Positions 1 to 7,118 of a stretch of DNA of 8,652 nucleotides are shown here, piece after piece; position 1 is the first letter of the stretch; every line of letters starts with the position of its first letter. Both the position numbers and the translations under genes were made by a program. Source of the DNA: Pseudomonadota bacterium (GTDB lineage: Bacteria; Pseudomonadota; Gammaproteobacteria; Xanthomonadales; Rhodanobacteraceae); the NCBI GenBank assembly GCA_018241165.1, contig JAFEEK010000240.1, positions 1 through 8,652 of the forward strand, given 5' to 3'. Under the pieces are notes generated by a model that made no database searches, was not told the origin of the DNA, and saw only the letters and a list, made by a program, of their open reading frames with translations.

Positions 1-665
1 AAATACGACAGCCACGGATAATTGCGCACCTGCCAGGCCGCCGCATAGACGATATTCGAGTCGTCCGGATCGGCGGCCAGGTCCACCACGCCGGTATCGG
101 CGTTGACGAACAGGGTCTGCTTCCAGGTCTTGCCGCCGTCGGTCGAACGGAACACGCCGCGTTCGGGATTCGGCCCGAAATAATGGCCGAGTGCACCGAC
201 CAGCACCGTGTTCGCATCGCGCGGATCGACAAGGATTTTTCCGATGTGGCGCGTAGCCGCCAGCCCCGCCGAACTCCAGCTCTTGCCGCCATCGCTGGAT
301 TTGTATACGCCGGTACCGGCGGCGACGTCGTAGCGCGCGGCGACCTGGCCGGTGCCGACGTAAATCACTTCCGGATTGGATGGCGCGATCGCCAGCGCAC
401 CGACCGGCGCGGCCGGCAAGTCGCCCATCGGATGCCAGGTCGCGCCGGCATCGTCGGTCTTCCACACGCCGCCGCCGGCCGCGCCGAAATAGAACGTGTT
501 CGGCTGGTCGGCAATGCCATCGGCCATCGTCGCCCAGCCGCCGCGGAACGGGCCGACCAGACGCCAGCGCAACGCCGCGCCGGGATCGTCCGCCGCCTGC
601 GCGTGAAGACTCCCGCACAGCGCGGACAGGATGGCGAAACGGCACAGCACGGCAATGGCGCGCAT
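1..665 (-). CDS. Secreted Asp-box (BNR / sortilin-like) beta-propeller protein, N-terminal part
   Basis: An open frame starts at ATG 665 and runs off the window edge without a stop, giving the first 221 residues. Residues 1-24 look like a Sec signal peptide: R2 and R9, a hydrophobic core, and AQA before a likely cleavage after A24. The mature part begins RWRLVGPFRGGW and carries three Asp-box motifs, TDDAGATW (70-77), SSDGGKSW (123-130) and STDGGKTW (174-181), each about 50 residues apart. Repeated blade sequences such as IAPSNPEVIYVGTG and VDPRDANTVLVGALG lie between them. This is the pattern of large (often around 1000-residue) exported proteins annotated as glycosyl hydrolase, VPS10/sortilin or WD40/YVTN/BNR-repeat proteins in Xanthomonadales. 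Asp boxes are structural and do not prove sialidase or glycosidase activity, so substrate and role are unknown. It starts 70 bases after ilvA and has no evident metabolic link to it. Confidence 0.85.
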   Translation of the reverse strand, partial: MRAIAVLCRFAILSALCGSLHAQAADDPGAALRWRLVGPFRGGWATMADGIADQPNTFYFGAAGGGVWKTDDAGATWHPMGDLPAAPVGALAIAPSNPEVIYVGTGQVAARYDVAAGTGVYKSSDGGKSWSSAGLAATRHIGKILVDPRDANTVLVGALGHYFGPNPERGVFRSTDGGKTWKQTLFVNADTGVVDLAADPDDSNIVYAAAWQVRNYPWLSY

Positions 666-735
666 GATCGACACTCCCTGGCAAATGATCCGTGCACTCT
701 ACGCCAAGGCGCGGCGCCGTGCGACGTGCCGGTTG
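666..735 (-). other. Intergenic spacer between ilvA and the Asp-box gene
   Basis: This 70-base gap is the longest in the window. I find no stem-loop followed by a T-run and no convincing -35/-10 pair. It does contain the ribosome binding site of the following gene. Read-through transcription from the BCAA operon therefore cannot be excluded, and neither can a weak promoter that I cannot recognise. Confidence 0.5.
674..679 (-). promoter_or_regulatory. Shine-Dalgarno of the Asp-box protein gene
   Basis: AGGGAG on the minus strand lies 8 bases before the ATG at 665. Together with the signal peptide that follows, it fixes this start. Confidence 0.7.
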
Positions 736-2292
736 TCACGCCGCGCAAAGCAGCAGGTGGTACGCGGGATTGTCGCTCTCGTCGCAATGCGGATAGCCGA
801 GCGCATCGAGAAAGCGCCGGAACGCCTGTTGCTCGTCGGCGGGCACCTGGATGCCGACCAGGATGCGGCCGTAGTCGGTGCCCTGGTTGCGGTAGTGGAA
901 CAGGCTGATGTTCCAGTCCGGGTGCATGTGGCCGAGAAAGCGCGTCAGTGCGCCGGGCCGTTCGGGAAACTCGAACCGGTACAGGCGCTCGTCGCGCGCC
1001 AGCGGCGAACGCCCGCCGATCATGTGGCGCAGGTGCAGCTTGGCGAGTTCGTCGTCGGTGAGGTCGAGCACCGCGAAGCCTTGCGCACGAAACGCATCCG
1101 CCTGCGCTTCGCGTTCGCCGCGCTCGCCGATGCGCACGCCGACGAACAGGTGCGCGTTGGCGCTATCGCCGATGCGGTAATTGAATTCGGTGATCGCGCG
1201 CCGGCCCAGAGTGGCGCAAAAGCGCCGGAAGCTGCCGCGCTCTTCGGGAATGGTGACGGCGAACACCGCTTCGCGCTGTTCGCCGACGTCGGCACGTTCG
1301 GCGACGAAACGCAGGTGATCGAAATTCATGTTGGCGCCGGAAACGATGGCGACGAGCGCACCTGCAGCACCGGCATGCGCCGCGGCATATTGCTTGAGCC
1401 CGGCCAGCGCCAGCGCGCCGGCGGGTTCCGGCACGCTGCGGGTTTCCTGATAGATGTCGCGGATCGCCGCGCAGATCGCATCGGCATCCACGCGCAACAT
1501 CGCATCCACATGCGCGCGGCACAACTCGAACGTGAGCGCGCCGGCCTGCTTGACCGCCGTGCCGTCCGCGAACAAACCGACTTCGTCCAGCGTCACGCGC
1601 TTACCGGCATCGAGCGAGCGCGCCATCGCATCCGAATCGGCCGCCTGCACGCCGATGATCTTCACGTCCGGACGCAAGGCCTTGATCGCGCTCGCCACCC
1701 CGGCAAGCAGGCCACCGCCGCCGACCGGCACGAACACGGCATCGATGCGTAGCGGGTGCTGACGCAGGATTTCCAGTCCGATCGTGCCCTGCCCCGCGAT
1801 CACATCCGGATCATCGAACGGATGCACGAACACCGCGTCAGTTTCGGATTGCAGGCGCGCGGCAGCGGCCTGCGCGTCGCTGTAGGAATCGCCAGCCAAT
1901 ACGATTTCGACGTAGTCGCCGCCAAAGCGACGCACCGCGTCGATCTTCACTTGCGGCGCCGTTACCGGCATCACGATCGCCGCGCGAATGCCGAGCCTGG
2001 CCGCGGCCAGCGCCACGCCCTGCGCGTGATTGCCGGCGGAAGCGGCGACCACGCCGCGCGCGCGCTGCGCTGCGCCGAGCCGAACCATGCGGTTGTAGGC
2101 GCCGCGCAGCTTGAACGAGAACACGCTCTGCCGGTCCTCGCGCTTGAGCAGCACCGGCCGGTTCAGCCGCGCACTCAGCAGCGGCGCCGATTCCAGAACC
2201 GACTCACGCGCCACGTCGTACACGCGCGCCGCACGAATCCGCGCCAGCCAGTCGCCGCCATCCGCATCGCGCAGTGGCGCTACCGCGTTCAT
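736..2292 (-). CDS. ilvA: Threonine ammonia-lyase (biosynthetic threonine deaminase) IlvA
   Basis: This PLP enzyme deaminates threonine to 2-oxobutanoate and ammonia, the committed step to isoleucine. It has 518 residues, close to the 514 of E. coli IlvA. The Schiff-base lysine is K61 in SFKLRGAYN; SAGNHAQG is at 84-91; the glycine-rich PLP-phosphate loop GGGG is at 190-193; SGANMNFD is at 317-324. Two C-terminal ACT-like regulatory domains follow at about 339-412 (starting AVTIPEERGSF) and 437-518 (LYRFEFPERPGAL, NISLFHYRNQGTDYGR). This is the long, isoleucine-inhibited/valine-activated class rather than the short catabolic TdcB class. The ATG at 2292 overlaps the ilvM stop as ATGA and has no Shine-Dalgarno, so translation probably depends on ribosomes finishing ilvM. 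The frame is open further upstream, but only as antisense-free read-through inside ilvM and ilvB without IlvA homology. No leuA follows it. Confidence 0.97.
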   Translation of the reverse strand: MNAVAPLRDADGGDWLARIRAARVYDVARESVLESAPLLSARLNRPVLLKREDRQSVFSFKLRGAYNRMVRLGAAQRARGVVAASAGNHAQGVALAAARLGIRAAIVMPVTAPQVKIDAVRRFGGDYVEIVLAGDSYSDAQAAAARLQSETDAVFVHPFDDPDVIAGQGTIGLEILRQHPLRIDAVFVPVGGGGLLAGVASAIKALRPDVKIIGVQAADSDAMARSLDAGKRVTLDEVGLFADGTAVKQAGALTFELCRAHVDAMLRVDADAICAAIRDIYQETRSVPEPAGALALAGLKQYAAAHAGAAGALVAIVSGANMNFDHLRFVAERADVGEQREAVFAVTIPEERGSFRRFCATLGRRAITEFNYRIGDSANAHLFVGVRIGERGEREAQADAFRAQGFAVLDLTDDELAKLHLRHMIGGRSPLARDERLYRFEFPERPGALTRFLGHMHPDWNISLFHYRNQGTDYGRILVGIQVPADEQQAFRRFLDALGYPHCDESDNPAYHLLLCAA

Positions 2293-2540
2293 GCGGCAAG
2301 CGCGGCGGCAGGCAGATGCGCCACTTGCAATACGTCGATCAGCTTGCGCATCTGCTGCAGCAATTGCATGGCGCCGGCATCGTCGCATTGCAGGCTCAGC
2401 GTCAACTGCGAGACCGCAGGATCCGCGGTGGTGACGACGGTCAAGGTGTCGATGTTGTAGCCGCGCGCGGCAAGCAGGCCGGCCACGCGCACCAGTGCGC
2501 CGGATTCGTTCTGCAACAACATGGCAAGGGTGTGGCGCAT
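2289..2540 (-). CDS. ilvM: Acetolactate synthase small (regulatory) subunit, single ACT domain
   Basis: This 83-residue protein is essentially one ACT domain and should activate the large subunit encoded just upstream and possibly confer feedback control. Visible motifs are LQNESGAL (9-16), RVAGLLAARGYNIDTLTV (18-35) and DPAVSQLTL (40-48), followed by the helix ending in RKLIDVLQV. Length and operon position match IlvM. The sequence, however, resembles the N-terminal ACT domain of IlvH/IlvN, with no C-terminal domain. G14 and N29, which in E. coli IlvH are positions where substitutions relieve valine inhibition, are conserved here, so valine sensitivity is plausible but unproven. The ATG at 2540 is 12 bases after the large-subunit stop, with TAGGAG 9 bases upstream. 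The TGA overlaps the ilvA start (ATGA). The symbol follows operon position; ilvN or ilvH could equally be used. Confidence 0.92.
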   Translation of the reverse strand: MRHTLAMLLQNESGALVRVAGLLAARGYNIDTLTVVTTADPAVSQLTLSLQCDDAGAMQLLQQMRKLIDVLQVAHLPAAALAA

Positions 2541-2549
2541 GGGTCTTGT

Positions 2550-2555
2550 CTCCTA
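2550..2555 (-). promoter_or_regulatory. Shine-Dalgarno of ilvM overlapping the large-subunit stop codon
   Basis: The minus strand reads TAGGAG, where TAG is the stop codon of the large subunit. The ilvM ATG follows 9 bases later. The arrangement favours coupled synthesis of the two synthase subunits. Confidence 0.7.
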
Positions 2556-4403
2556 GAACATGTGCGGGGTGGCATCGAGCGCGGCCGGCGCGCTGCGCGC
2601 GCGGATGAAATCGCCGGTGATCATCTGCGCGTAACTCGCGCCGGGCCCGACCATCGGATAGACGCCGGCGTCCGGATCGATCATGACTTCGAGAAACGCC
2701 GGACCGTCGAAGGCGAGGAAATCGGCAATCGTTGCCTCGATCGCGGCCTTGTCGGTCAGCCGCTTCGCCCATTCGAAACCGTCGGCCTGCGCGGCGCGCA
2801 CGAAATCTTTCTTGTGCAGGCTCTTGTCGGTGGCGGAAAAGCGCTGGCCGAAATACAGCTTCTGCCACTGCCGCACCATGCCGTCGCCGCCGTTGTTGAG
2901 CACCACGACCTTGATCGGCAGGCCATAGGTCGTGACGGTTTCCAGCTCGCCGATATTCATGCGGATGCTGCCGTCGCCGTCGATGTCGATGACCAGCGCG
3001 TCAGGTCGCGCGAACTGCGCGCCGATCGCCGCAGGAAGGCCGAAGCCCATCGTGCCCATCGAGCCGGAGGTGAGCCACTGGCGCGGCGCGCGGAAATCGA
3101 AATACTGCGCCGCCCACATCTGGTGCTGGCCGACGCCCGTGCTGACGATGGCGCGGCCTTGCGCGCGGCGGTTGATCGCCTCGATCACGGCCTGCGGCTG
3201 GATCAAGTCGCTCGCGCGGTCGTAGTCCATCGCATGCTCGCGCTTGAGCGCGGCCAGGTGCGCGTGCCAATCCGCCAGCGGCGGCAGCACGCCGTGCGCG
3301 CGGCCATATGCGGTCAGGCGATCCAGCGCCGGGACGAGCGCGCCGACGTGGCGCCATTGCACGGATTTGACCTTGTCGATCTCGGCCGGATCGATGTCGA
3401 TGTGGGCGATGAAGCGCGCGCGCGGCGCGAACTTCGCCGCCACGCCGGCGACGCGATCGTCGAAACGCGCACCGACGGCGAACAGGAAATCGCAATCCTC
3501 GACCGCGTAATTGGCATAGGCGGTGCCGTGCATGCCGAGCATGTGCAGCGCCAGCGGCCCGGTGGTATCGACACCGCCCAGCCCCATCAGCGTTGTCGTC
3601 ACCGGCAGGCCGAACGCATCGGCAAATGCGCGCAGCGCCACCGCGGCGCCGGCCGCAATCACGCCGCCGCCCGCGTAGATCAGCGGACGCTTCGCCTGCT
3701 TCAAGGCGCCGAAGAACGCGGCGCAGGTTTCACCGTCAAGATGCGAATGCTCAACCGCCCGCAGTCGCGCGCGGTAGCCATGGATCGGCAATCGGCTGGC
3801 GCCATCGAACTCCAGTTGTGCGTTCTGCACGTCCTTCGGAATGTCCACCACGACCGGGCCGGGTCGGCCGCTGCGGGCGATATCGAACGCGGTGCGCAGC
3901 GTGGCTTCGAGCTTGCTCGCGTCGGTGACGAGGAACACATGCTTGGCGCAGGCGCCCATCACGTTGCCGACCGGGGCTTCCTGGAAGGCATCGCTGCCCA
4001 GCGCCGTGGTCGGCACCTGGCCGCAGATCACCACCAGCGGGATCGAATCGGCCATGGCATCGCGCACCGGCGTGACCGTGTTCGTGGCGCCCGGGCCGGA
4101 GGTCACCAGCGCCACGCCAACCTTGCCCGAAGCGCGCGCGTAGCCTTGCGCCATGAAACCGGCGCCCTGCTCGTTCGCCGGCACGATCAGCGGCATCGGC
4201 TCGCGGGCATCCGGTCGCGCGTGCTCGCGGTTGTAGCGAAACACCGCATCATAGACCGGCAGGATCGCACCGCCGGAATACCCGAAGATTACCTCGACGC
4301 CTTCGTCGGCCAAGACCTGCACGACGACGTCCGCGCCGGACAGCGTCGCGCCGGCGAGTGGATGCGCCGGTGGCGTTTCGGCGGCTTGCAGTTGTGCGCT
4401 CAC
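2553..4403 (-). CDS. ilvB: Acetolactate synthase (acetohydroxyacid synthase) large subunit, divergent type
   Basis: This is the ThDP-dependent catalytic subunit. It condenses pyruvate with pyruvate or 2-oxobutanoate, the first common step to valine/leucine and isoleucine. It has 616 residues and the three-domain ThDP fold. Landmarks are GYSGGAILPVYD (41-52), the catalytic glutamate E78 in PANEQGAGFMAQGYAR, TSGPGATN (101-108), DAFQEAPV, and the central FAD/regulatory domain with ARFDDRV. The ThDP-Mg motif is GDGS (476-479) followed by NN (503-504), then GMVRQWQ (508-514). Differences from common bacterial enzymes are the S in GYSGG (usually P), N before the catalytic E (usually H), a longer segment between the first motif and E78, and GGDG where xxLG is expected. 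Translation starts at GTG (4403), with GAGG 5 bases upstream overlapping the ilvC stop. By position it could be named ilvG, but its motifs differ from that subtype. The TAG stop overlaps the next Shine-Dalgarno. Confidence 0.95.
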   Translation of the reverse strand: MSAQLQAAETPPAHPLAGATLSGADVVVQVLADEGVEVIFGYSGGAILPVYDAVFRYNREHARPDAREPMPLIVPANEQGAGFMAQGYARASGKVGVALVTSGPGATNTVTPVRDAMADSIPLVVICGQVPTTALGSDAFQEAPVGNVMGACAKHVFLVTDASKLEATLRTAFDIARSGRPGPVVVDIPKDVQNAQLEFDGASRLPIHGYRARLRAVEHSHLDGETCAAFFGALKQAKRPLIYAGGGVIAAGAAVALRAFADAFGLPVTTTLMGLGGVDTTGPLALHMLGMHGTAYANYAVEDCDFLFAVGARFDDRVAGVAAKFAPRARFIAHIDIDPAEIDKVKSVQWRHVGALVPALDRLTAYGRAHGVLPPLADWHAHLAALKREHAMDYDRASDLIQPQAVIEAINRRAQGRAIVSTGVGQHQMWAAQYFDFRAPRQWLTSGSMGTMGFGLPAAIGAQFARPDALVIDIDGDGSIRMNIGELETVTTYGLPIKVVVLNNGGDGMVRQWQKLYFGQRFSATDKSLHKKDFVRAAQADGFEWAKRLTDKAAIEATIADFLAFDGPAFLEVMIDPDAGVYPMVGPGASYAQMITGDFIRARSAPAALDATPHMF

Positions 4404-4408
4404 GTGAG

Positions 4409-4414
4409 CCTCAA
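4409..4414 (-). promoter_or_regulatory. Shine-Dalgarno of the GTG-started synthase gene, overlapping the ilvC stop
   Basis: The minus strand reads TTGAGG and then 5 bases before GTG. The TGA inside it is the ilvC stop codon (4413-4411), so a ribosome finishing ilvC sits on the next ribosome binding site. It supports GTG at 4403 as the start. Confidence 0.6.
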
Positions 4415-5427
4415 CCGACTTTCTTCAATGCCGGCGCGGCGGCCGGCGCTGGATTCAGCCACGGCATGCGCGCGCGCAACTTCGCGCCGACCTTTTCGAT
4501 TTGGTGATCCATGTCCTTCTGCTTGCAGGCCTTGTAGTTCGGCAGGCCGGCGGCGTATTCGTCCATCCATTCGCGCGCGAAGCGGCCGTCCTGGATTTCG
4601 TCGAGCACGGCGCGCATCTTCTGTTTCGTCGATGCATCGACCACGCGCGGGCCGCGCGTGTAGTCGCCGTATTGCGCGGTTTCGGACACGAACGTGAGCA
4701 TTTTTGTCAGGCCACCTTCGTAGAACAGATCCACGATCAATTTCAGCTCGTGCATCACCTCGTAATACGCGATCTCCGGCTGGTAGCCCGCCTCGACCAG
4801 CGTTTCGAAACCGTGGCGCACCAGCTCGCTGACGCCGCCGCACAACACGGCCTGTTCGCCGAACAAATCGGTTTCGGTTTCTTCCTTGAAATCGGTTTCG
4901 ATCAGCATCGCACGCGCGCCGCCGATGCCGGCCGCGTAGGCCAGCGTCTTGTCGCGCGCATGGCCGCTGGCATCCTGCTGCACGGCGTACAGGCACGGCA
5001 CGCCACGACCGATCTCGTATTCCTTGCGCACCAGCGCGCCGGGACCTTTCGGCGCGACCAGCACCACGTCGATGTCCGAGCGCGGCGCGATCGCCTTGAA
5101 GTGCACGTTGAAGCCGTGCGCAAACAAGAGCGCGGCGCCGGGTTTCAGGTTTGGCGCGATCACGTCCGTGTACAACTTCGGCTGCGTCATGTCGGGCGTG
5201 AGCACCGCGACCAGATCGGCGCCCCTGACCGCTTCGACCGGCTCGACCACGCGCAGGCCATCTTCATTCGCCTGCTTCCAGGTCGGACCGTTCTTGCGCA
5301 CGCCGACGACCACGTCGAGGCCGGAGTCGCGCAGGTTCAGCGCATGCGCGCGGCCTTGGCTGCCGTAGCCCAGGATCGCGATGCGCTGGTGTTGGAGTGC
5401 CTTGGTGCCTTTGGAATCGGTTGTCAT
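4411..5427 (-). CDS. ilvC: Ketol-acid reductoisomerase IlvC, class I
   Basis: IlvC carries out the NADPH- and Mg2+-dependent isomerisation and reduction of 2-acetolactate and 2-aceto-2-hydroxybutyrate. The product is 338 residues, typical for class I enzymes, which lack the duplicated C-terminal domain of E. coli IlvC. The Rossmann motif GYGSQG is at 20-25. The catalytic lysine K127 is in APKGPG, and the Mg2+ ligands are D187 and E191 (DLFGEQ) with E222 and E226 (YYEVMHE). S247 sits in VSETAQYG. The cofactor-specificity loop reads RKNGPTW (44-50) where RKGSxS is more usual; R44 is kept. The ATG at 5427 is chosen because homology begins soon after it and GGAG lies 8 bases upstream; an ATG at 5550 in the same open frame would lie within ilvD. 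The C terminus carries an Ala/Pro-rich tail. The stop is 7 bases from ilvB. Confidence 0.97.
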   Translation of the reverse strand: MTTDSKGTKALQHQRIAILGYGSQGRAHALNLRDSGLDVVVGVRKNGPTWKQANEDGLRVVEPVEAVRGADLVAVLTPDMTQPKLYTDVIAPNLKPGAALLFAHGFNVHFKAIAPRSDIDVVLVAPKGPGALVRKEYEIGRGVPCLYAVQQDASGHARDKTLAYAAGIGGARAMLIETDFKEETETDLFGEQAVLCGGVSELVRHGFETLVEAGYQPEIAYYEVMHELKLIVDLFYEGGLTKMLTFVSETAQYGDYTRGPRVVDASTKQKMRAVLDEIQDGRFAREWMDEYAAGLPNYKACKQKDMDHQIEKVGAKLRARMPWLNPAPAAAPALKKVG

Positions 5428-5435
5428 GTGGGTAT

Positions 5436-5439
5436 CTCC
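5436..5439 (-). promoter_or_regulatory. Shine-Dalgarno site of ilvC
   Basis: GGAG on the minus strand lies 8 bases before the ilvC ATG, within the 26-base ilvD-ilvC spacer, as part of the short palindrome CTCCGGAG. It supports the start at 5427 over upstream in-frame ATGs. Confidence 0.7.
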
Positions 5440-5453
5440 GGAGTGAGGGAATT

Positions 5454-7118
5454 TCAAATCTCGAACACGGCGCCGCGCGCGGCAGAGCCGACCGTTTTTG
5501 CAAATTTCGCGAGCGCGCCGCGTGCGATTTTCGGCGCCGGCGCACGCCATTCGCCGCGACGCGATTCAATATCCGCGTCGGTTTCGATCACGCGTCGCGC
5601 CGCATCGATGACGATGCGATCGCCATCGCGCAGCAATGCGATCGGGCCGCCCTTGGCCGCTTCCGGCGCCATGTGGCCGACCATGAAGCCGTGCGTGGCG
5701 CCGCTGAAGCGACCGTCGGTGATCAGCGCGACGTCGTCGCCAAGCCCGCGCCCGACCAGGGCCGCGGTCACCGCCAGCATCTCGCGCATGCCGGGTCCGC
5801 CGGCCGGGCCTTCGTTGCGGATCACGACCACGTCGCCGGCGCGGATCGCATCGTGTTGCACGGCGTGGAAGGCGTCTTCCTCGCTCTCGAACACGCGCGC
5901 CGTTCCGGAGAACTGCTGCCGGCCCTTGCCGGCCAATTTGAGTACGCAGCCTTCCGGGGCGAGATTGCCGTACAGGATCGAATAGCCGCCGCGCGGCTTG
6001 AACGCGCGCGCGACCGGCACCACGACCTGCTGATCGACCGGCGCAGGATCCGCCGCATCGAGTTCGCCGAACAGCGTCCTGCCGGTGACGGTCGGGGCGT
6101 CGTCGAGCAGTCCCGCCGCGCGCAGTTCGCGTGCGACCTGGGCCATGCCGCCGGCGGCAGTCATCTCGATCGCGGTGTAGCGCCCGCCGGGCATCAGGTC
6201 GGCGATCACCGGCGTCGTCTTCGATGCAGTTTCGAAATCCTCCAGCGTCAGCGCAACTTCGGCCTCGTGCGCGATCGCGAGCAGATGCAACACGGCGTTG
6301 GTCGAGCCGGCCGTGGCATTGGCGATGCGCGTGGCATTGCGGAAGGCGATCGGACCGAGCACGTCGCGCGGTCGCAGATTGCGGTGCAGGTTTTCCATGA
6401 CCAGTTCGCCGCAGCGGTGCGCCGCGTCGCGTTTGCGCGGATCGGTCGCCGCGATGTCGTTCAATCCCAGCGGCGACAGGCCCAGCGCGGTCAGCATCAT
6501 CGCCATCGTGTTCGCGGTGAACTGGCCGCCGCAGGCGCCCGCGCCCGGACAGGCGCGGCGTTCGACCTCGCACAGGCGCGCGTCGTCGATCCTGCCGGCC
6601 GCATGCGCACCGACGGCCTCGAATACCTGCTGGATGGTGATCGGCTTGCCGTCCAGACGGCCGTGATCGATGCTGCCGCCATACAGCGCGACGCCGGGAA
6701 TGTTCAGGCGCGCCAGCGCCATCGCCGCGGCGGGAATCGTCTTGTCGCAACCGCACAGCACGACCATGGCATCCAGCGAATGACCGTCCACGGCCAATTC
6801 GATCGAGTCGGCGATCACCTCGCGACTGACCAGCGAGGCGCACATGCCCGGCGTGCCCATGGCGATGCCGTCGGTCACGGCAATGGTGTTGAACTCGAAC
6901 GGCGTGCCGCCCGCCGCGCGCACGCCATCGGCGACGTGCCGCGCCAGCTCGCGCAGGTTGAGGTTGCACGGGCTGATGTCCGACCAGCTGTGCACGACCG
7001 CGACCAGCGGTTTGCGAATATCCTGCTCGTTGCGGCCGGTTGCGTACAGCATGGCCCGTGCCGGTGCGCGATCCGGACCGGATTTCATCGCGTCGCTGCG
7101 CATGCGCATGGCGCTCAT
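5454..7118 (-). CDS. ilvD: Dihydroxy-acid dehydratase IlvD, short three-cysteine ([2Fe-2S]-type) form
   Basis: IlvD dehydrates 2,3-dihydroxyisovalerate and 2,3-dihydroxy-3-methylvalerate to the 2-oxoacid precursors of valine (and leucine) and isoleucine. From the ATG at 7118 the product is 554 residues. The three cysteines expected for a [2Fe-2S] cluster are present with family spacing: C51 (SPCNLN), C124 (CGCDKT) and C196 ([12 protein letters not shown]). K126, the lysine that is carbamylated to bind Mg2+, lies next to D125, and D83 sits in [12 protein letters not shown]. The C-terminal catalytic-serine motif DGRFSG is intact. At about 554 residues it matches the shorter form rather than the roughly 616-residue E. 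coli-type enzyme. The chosen start overlaps the leuB stop (ATGA) and has only a weak upstream GGAT. Later in-frame ATGs at 7109, 7103 and 7088 are possible, with the last just before the conserved RAPARAML segment. The TGA is 26 bases before ilvC. Confidence 0.95.
   Translation of the reverse strand: MSAMRMRSDAMKSGPDRAPARAMLYATGRNEQDIRKPLVAVVHSWSDISPCNLNLRELARHVADGVRAAGGTPFEFNTIAVTDGIAMGTPGMCASLVSREVIADSIELAVDGHSLDAMVVLCGCDKTIPAAAMALARLNIPGVALYGGSIDHGRLDGKPITIQQVFEAVGAHAAGRIDDARLCEVERRACPGAGACGGQFTANTMAMMLTALGLSPLGLNDIAATDPRKRDAAHRCGELVMENLHRNLRPRDVLGPIAFRNATRIANATAGSTNAVLHLLAIAHEAEVALTLEDFETASKTTPVIADLMPGGRYTAIEMTAAGGMAQVARELRAAGLLDDAPTVTGRTLFGELDAADPAPVDQQVVVPVARAFKPRGGYSILYGNLAPEGCVLKLAGKGRQQFSGTARVFESEEDAFHAVQHDAIRAGDVVVIRNEGPAGGPGMREMLAVTAALVGRGLGDDVALITDGRFSGATHGFMVGHMAPEAAKGGPIALLRDGDRIVIDAARRVIETDADIESRRGEWRAPAPKIARGALAKFAKTVGSAARGAVFEI

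Noticed and set aside
702..711. Inverted repeat CGCC-AA-GGCG after ilvA as a possible terminator
   Set aside because: The stem is 4 bases with a 2-base loop, too small to form, and it is not followed by a T-run on the minus strand.
183..1752. Plus-strand open frames opposite the Asp-box gene and ilvA
   Set aside because: The minus-strand frames here contain clear motifs (Asp boxes, IlvA ACT domains), while the plus-strand translations are compositionally biased and motif-free.
2274..4697. Long plus-strand open frame of about 807 codons opposite the synthase gene
   Set aside because: It lies antisense to well-supported ilvB and ilvC. Its translation is rich in Arg, His, Ala and Asp, has no family motif, and is the expected mirror of high-GC third-position codon use.
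4501..5985. Plus-strand open frame of about 494 codons opposite ilvC
   Set aside because: It is antisense to ilvC, which has all catalytic residues intact. Its product is of low plausibility and shows no signal, motif or convincing ribosome binding site.
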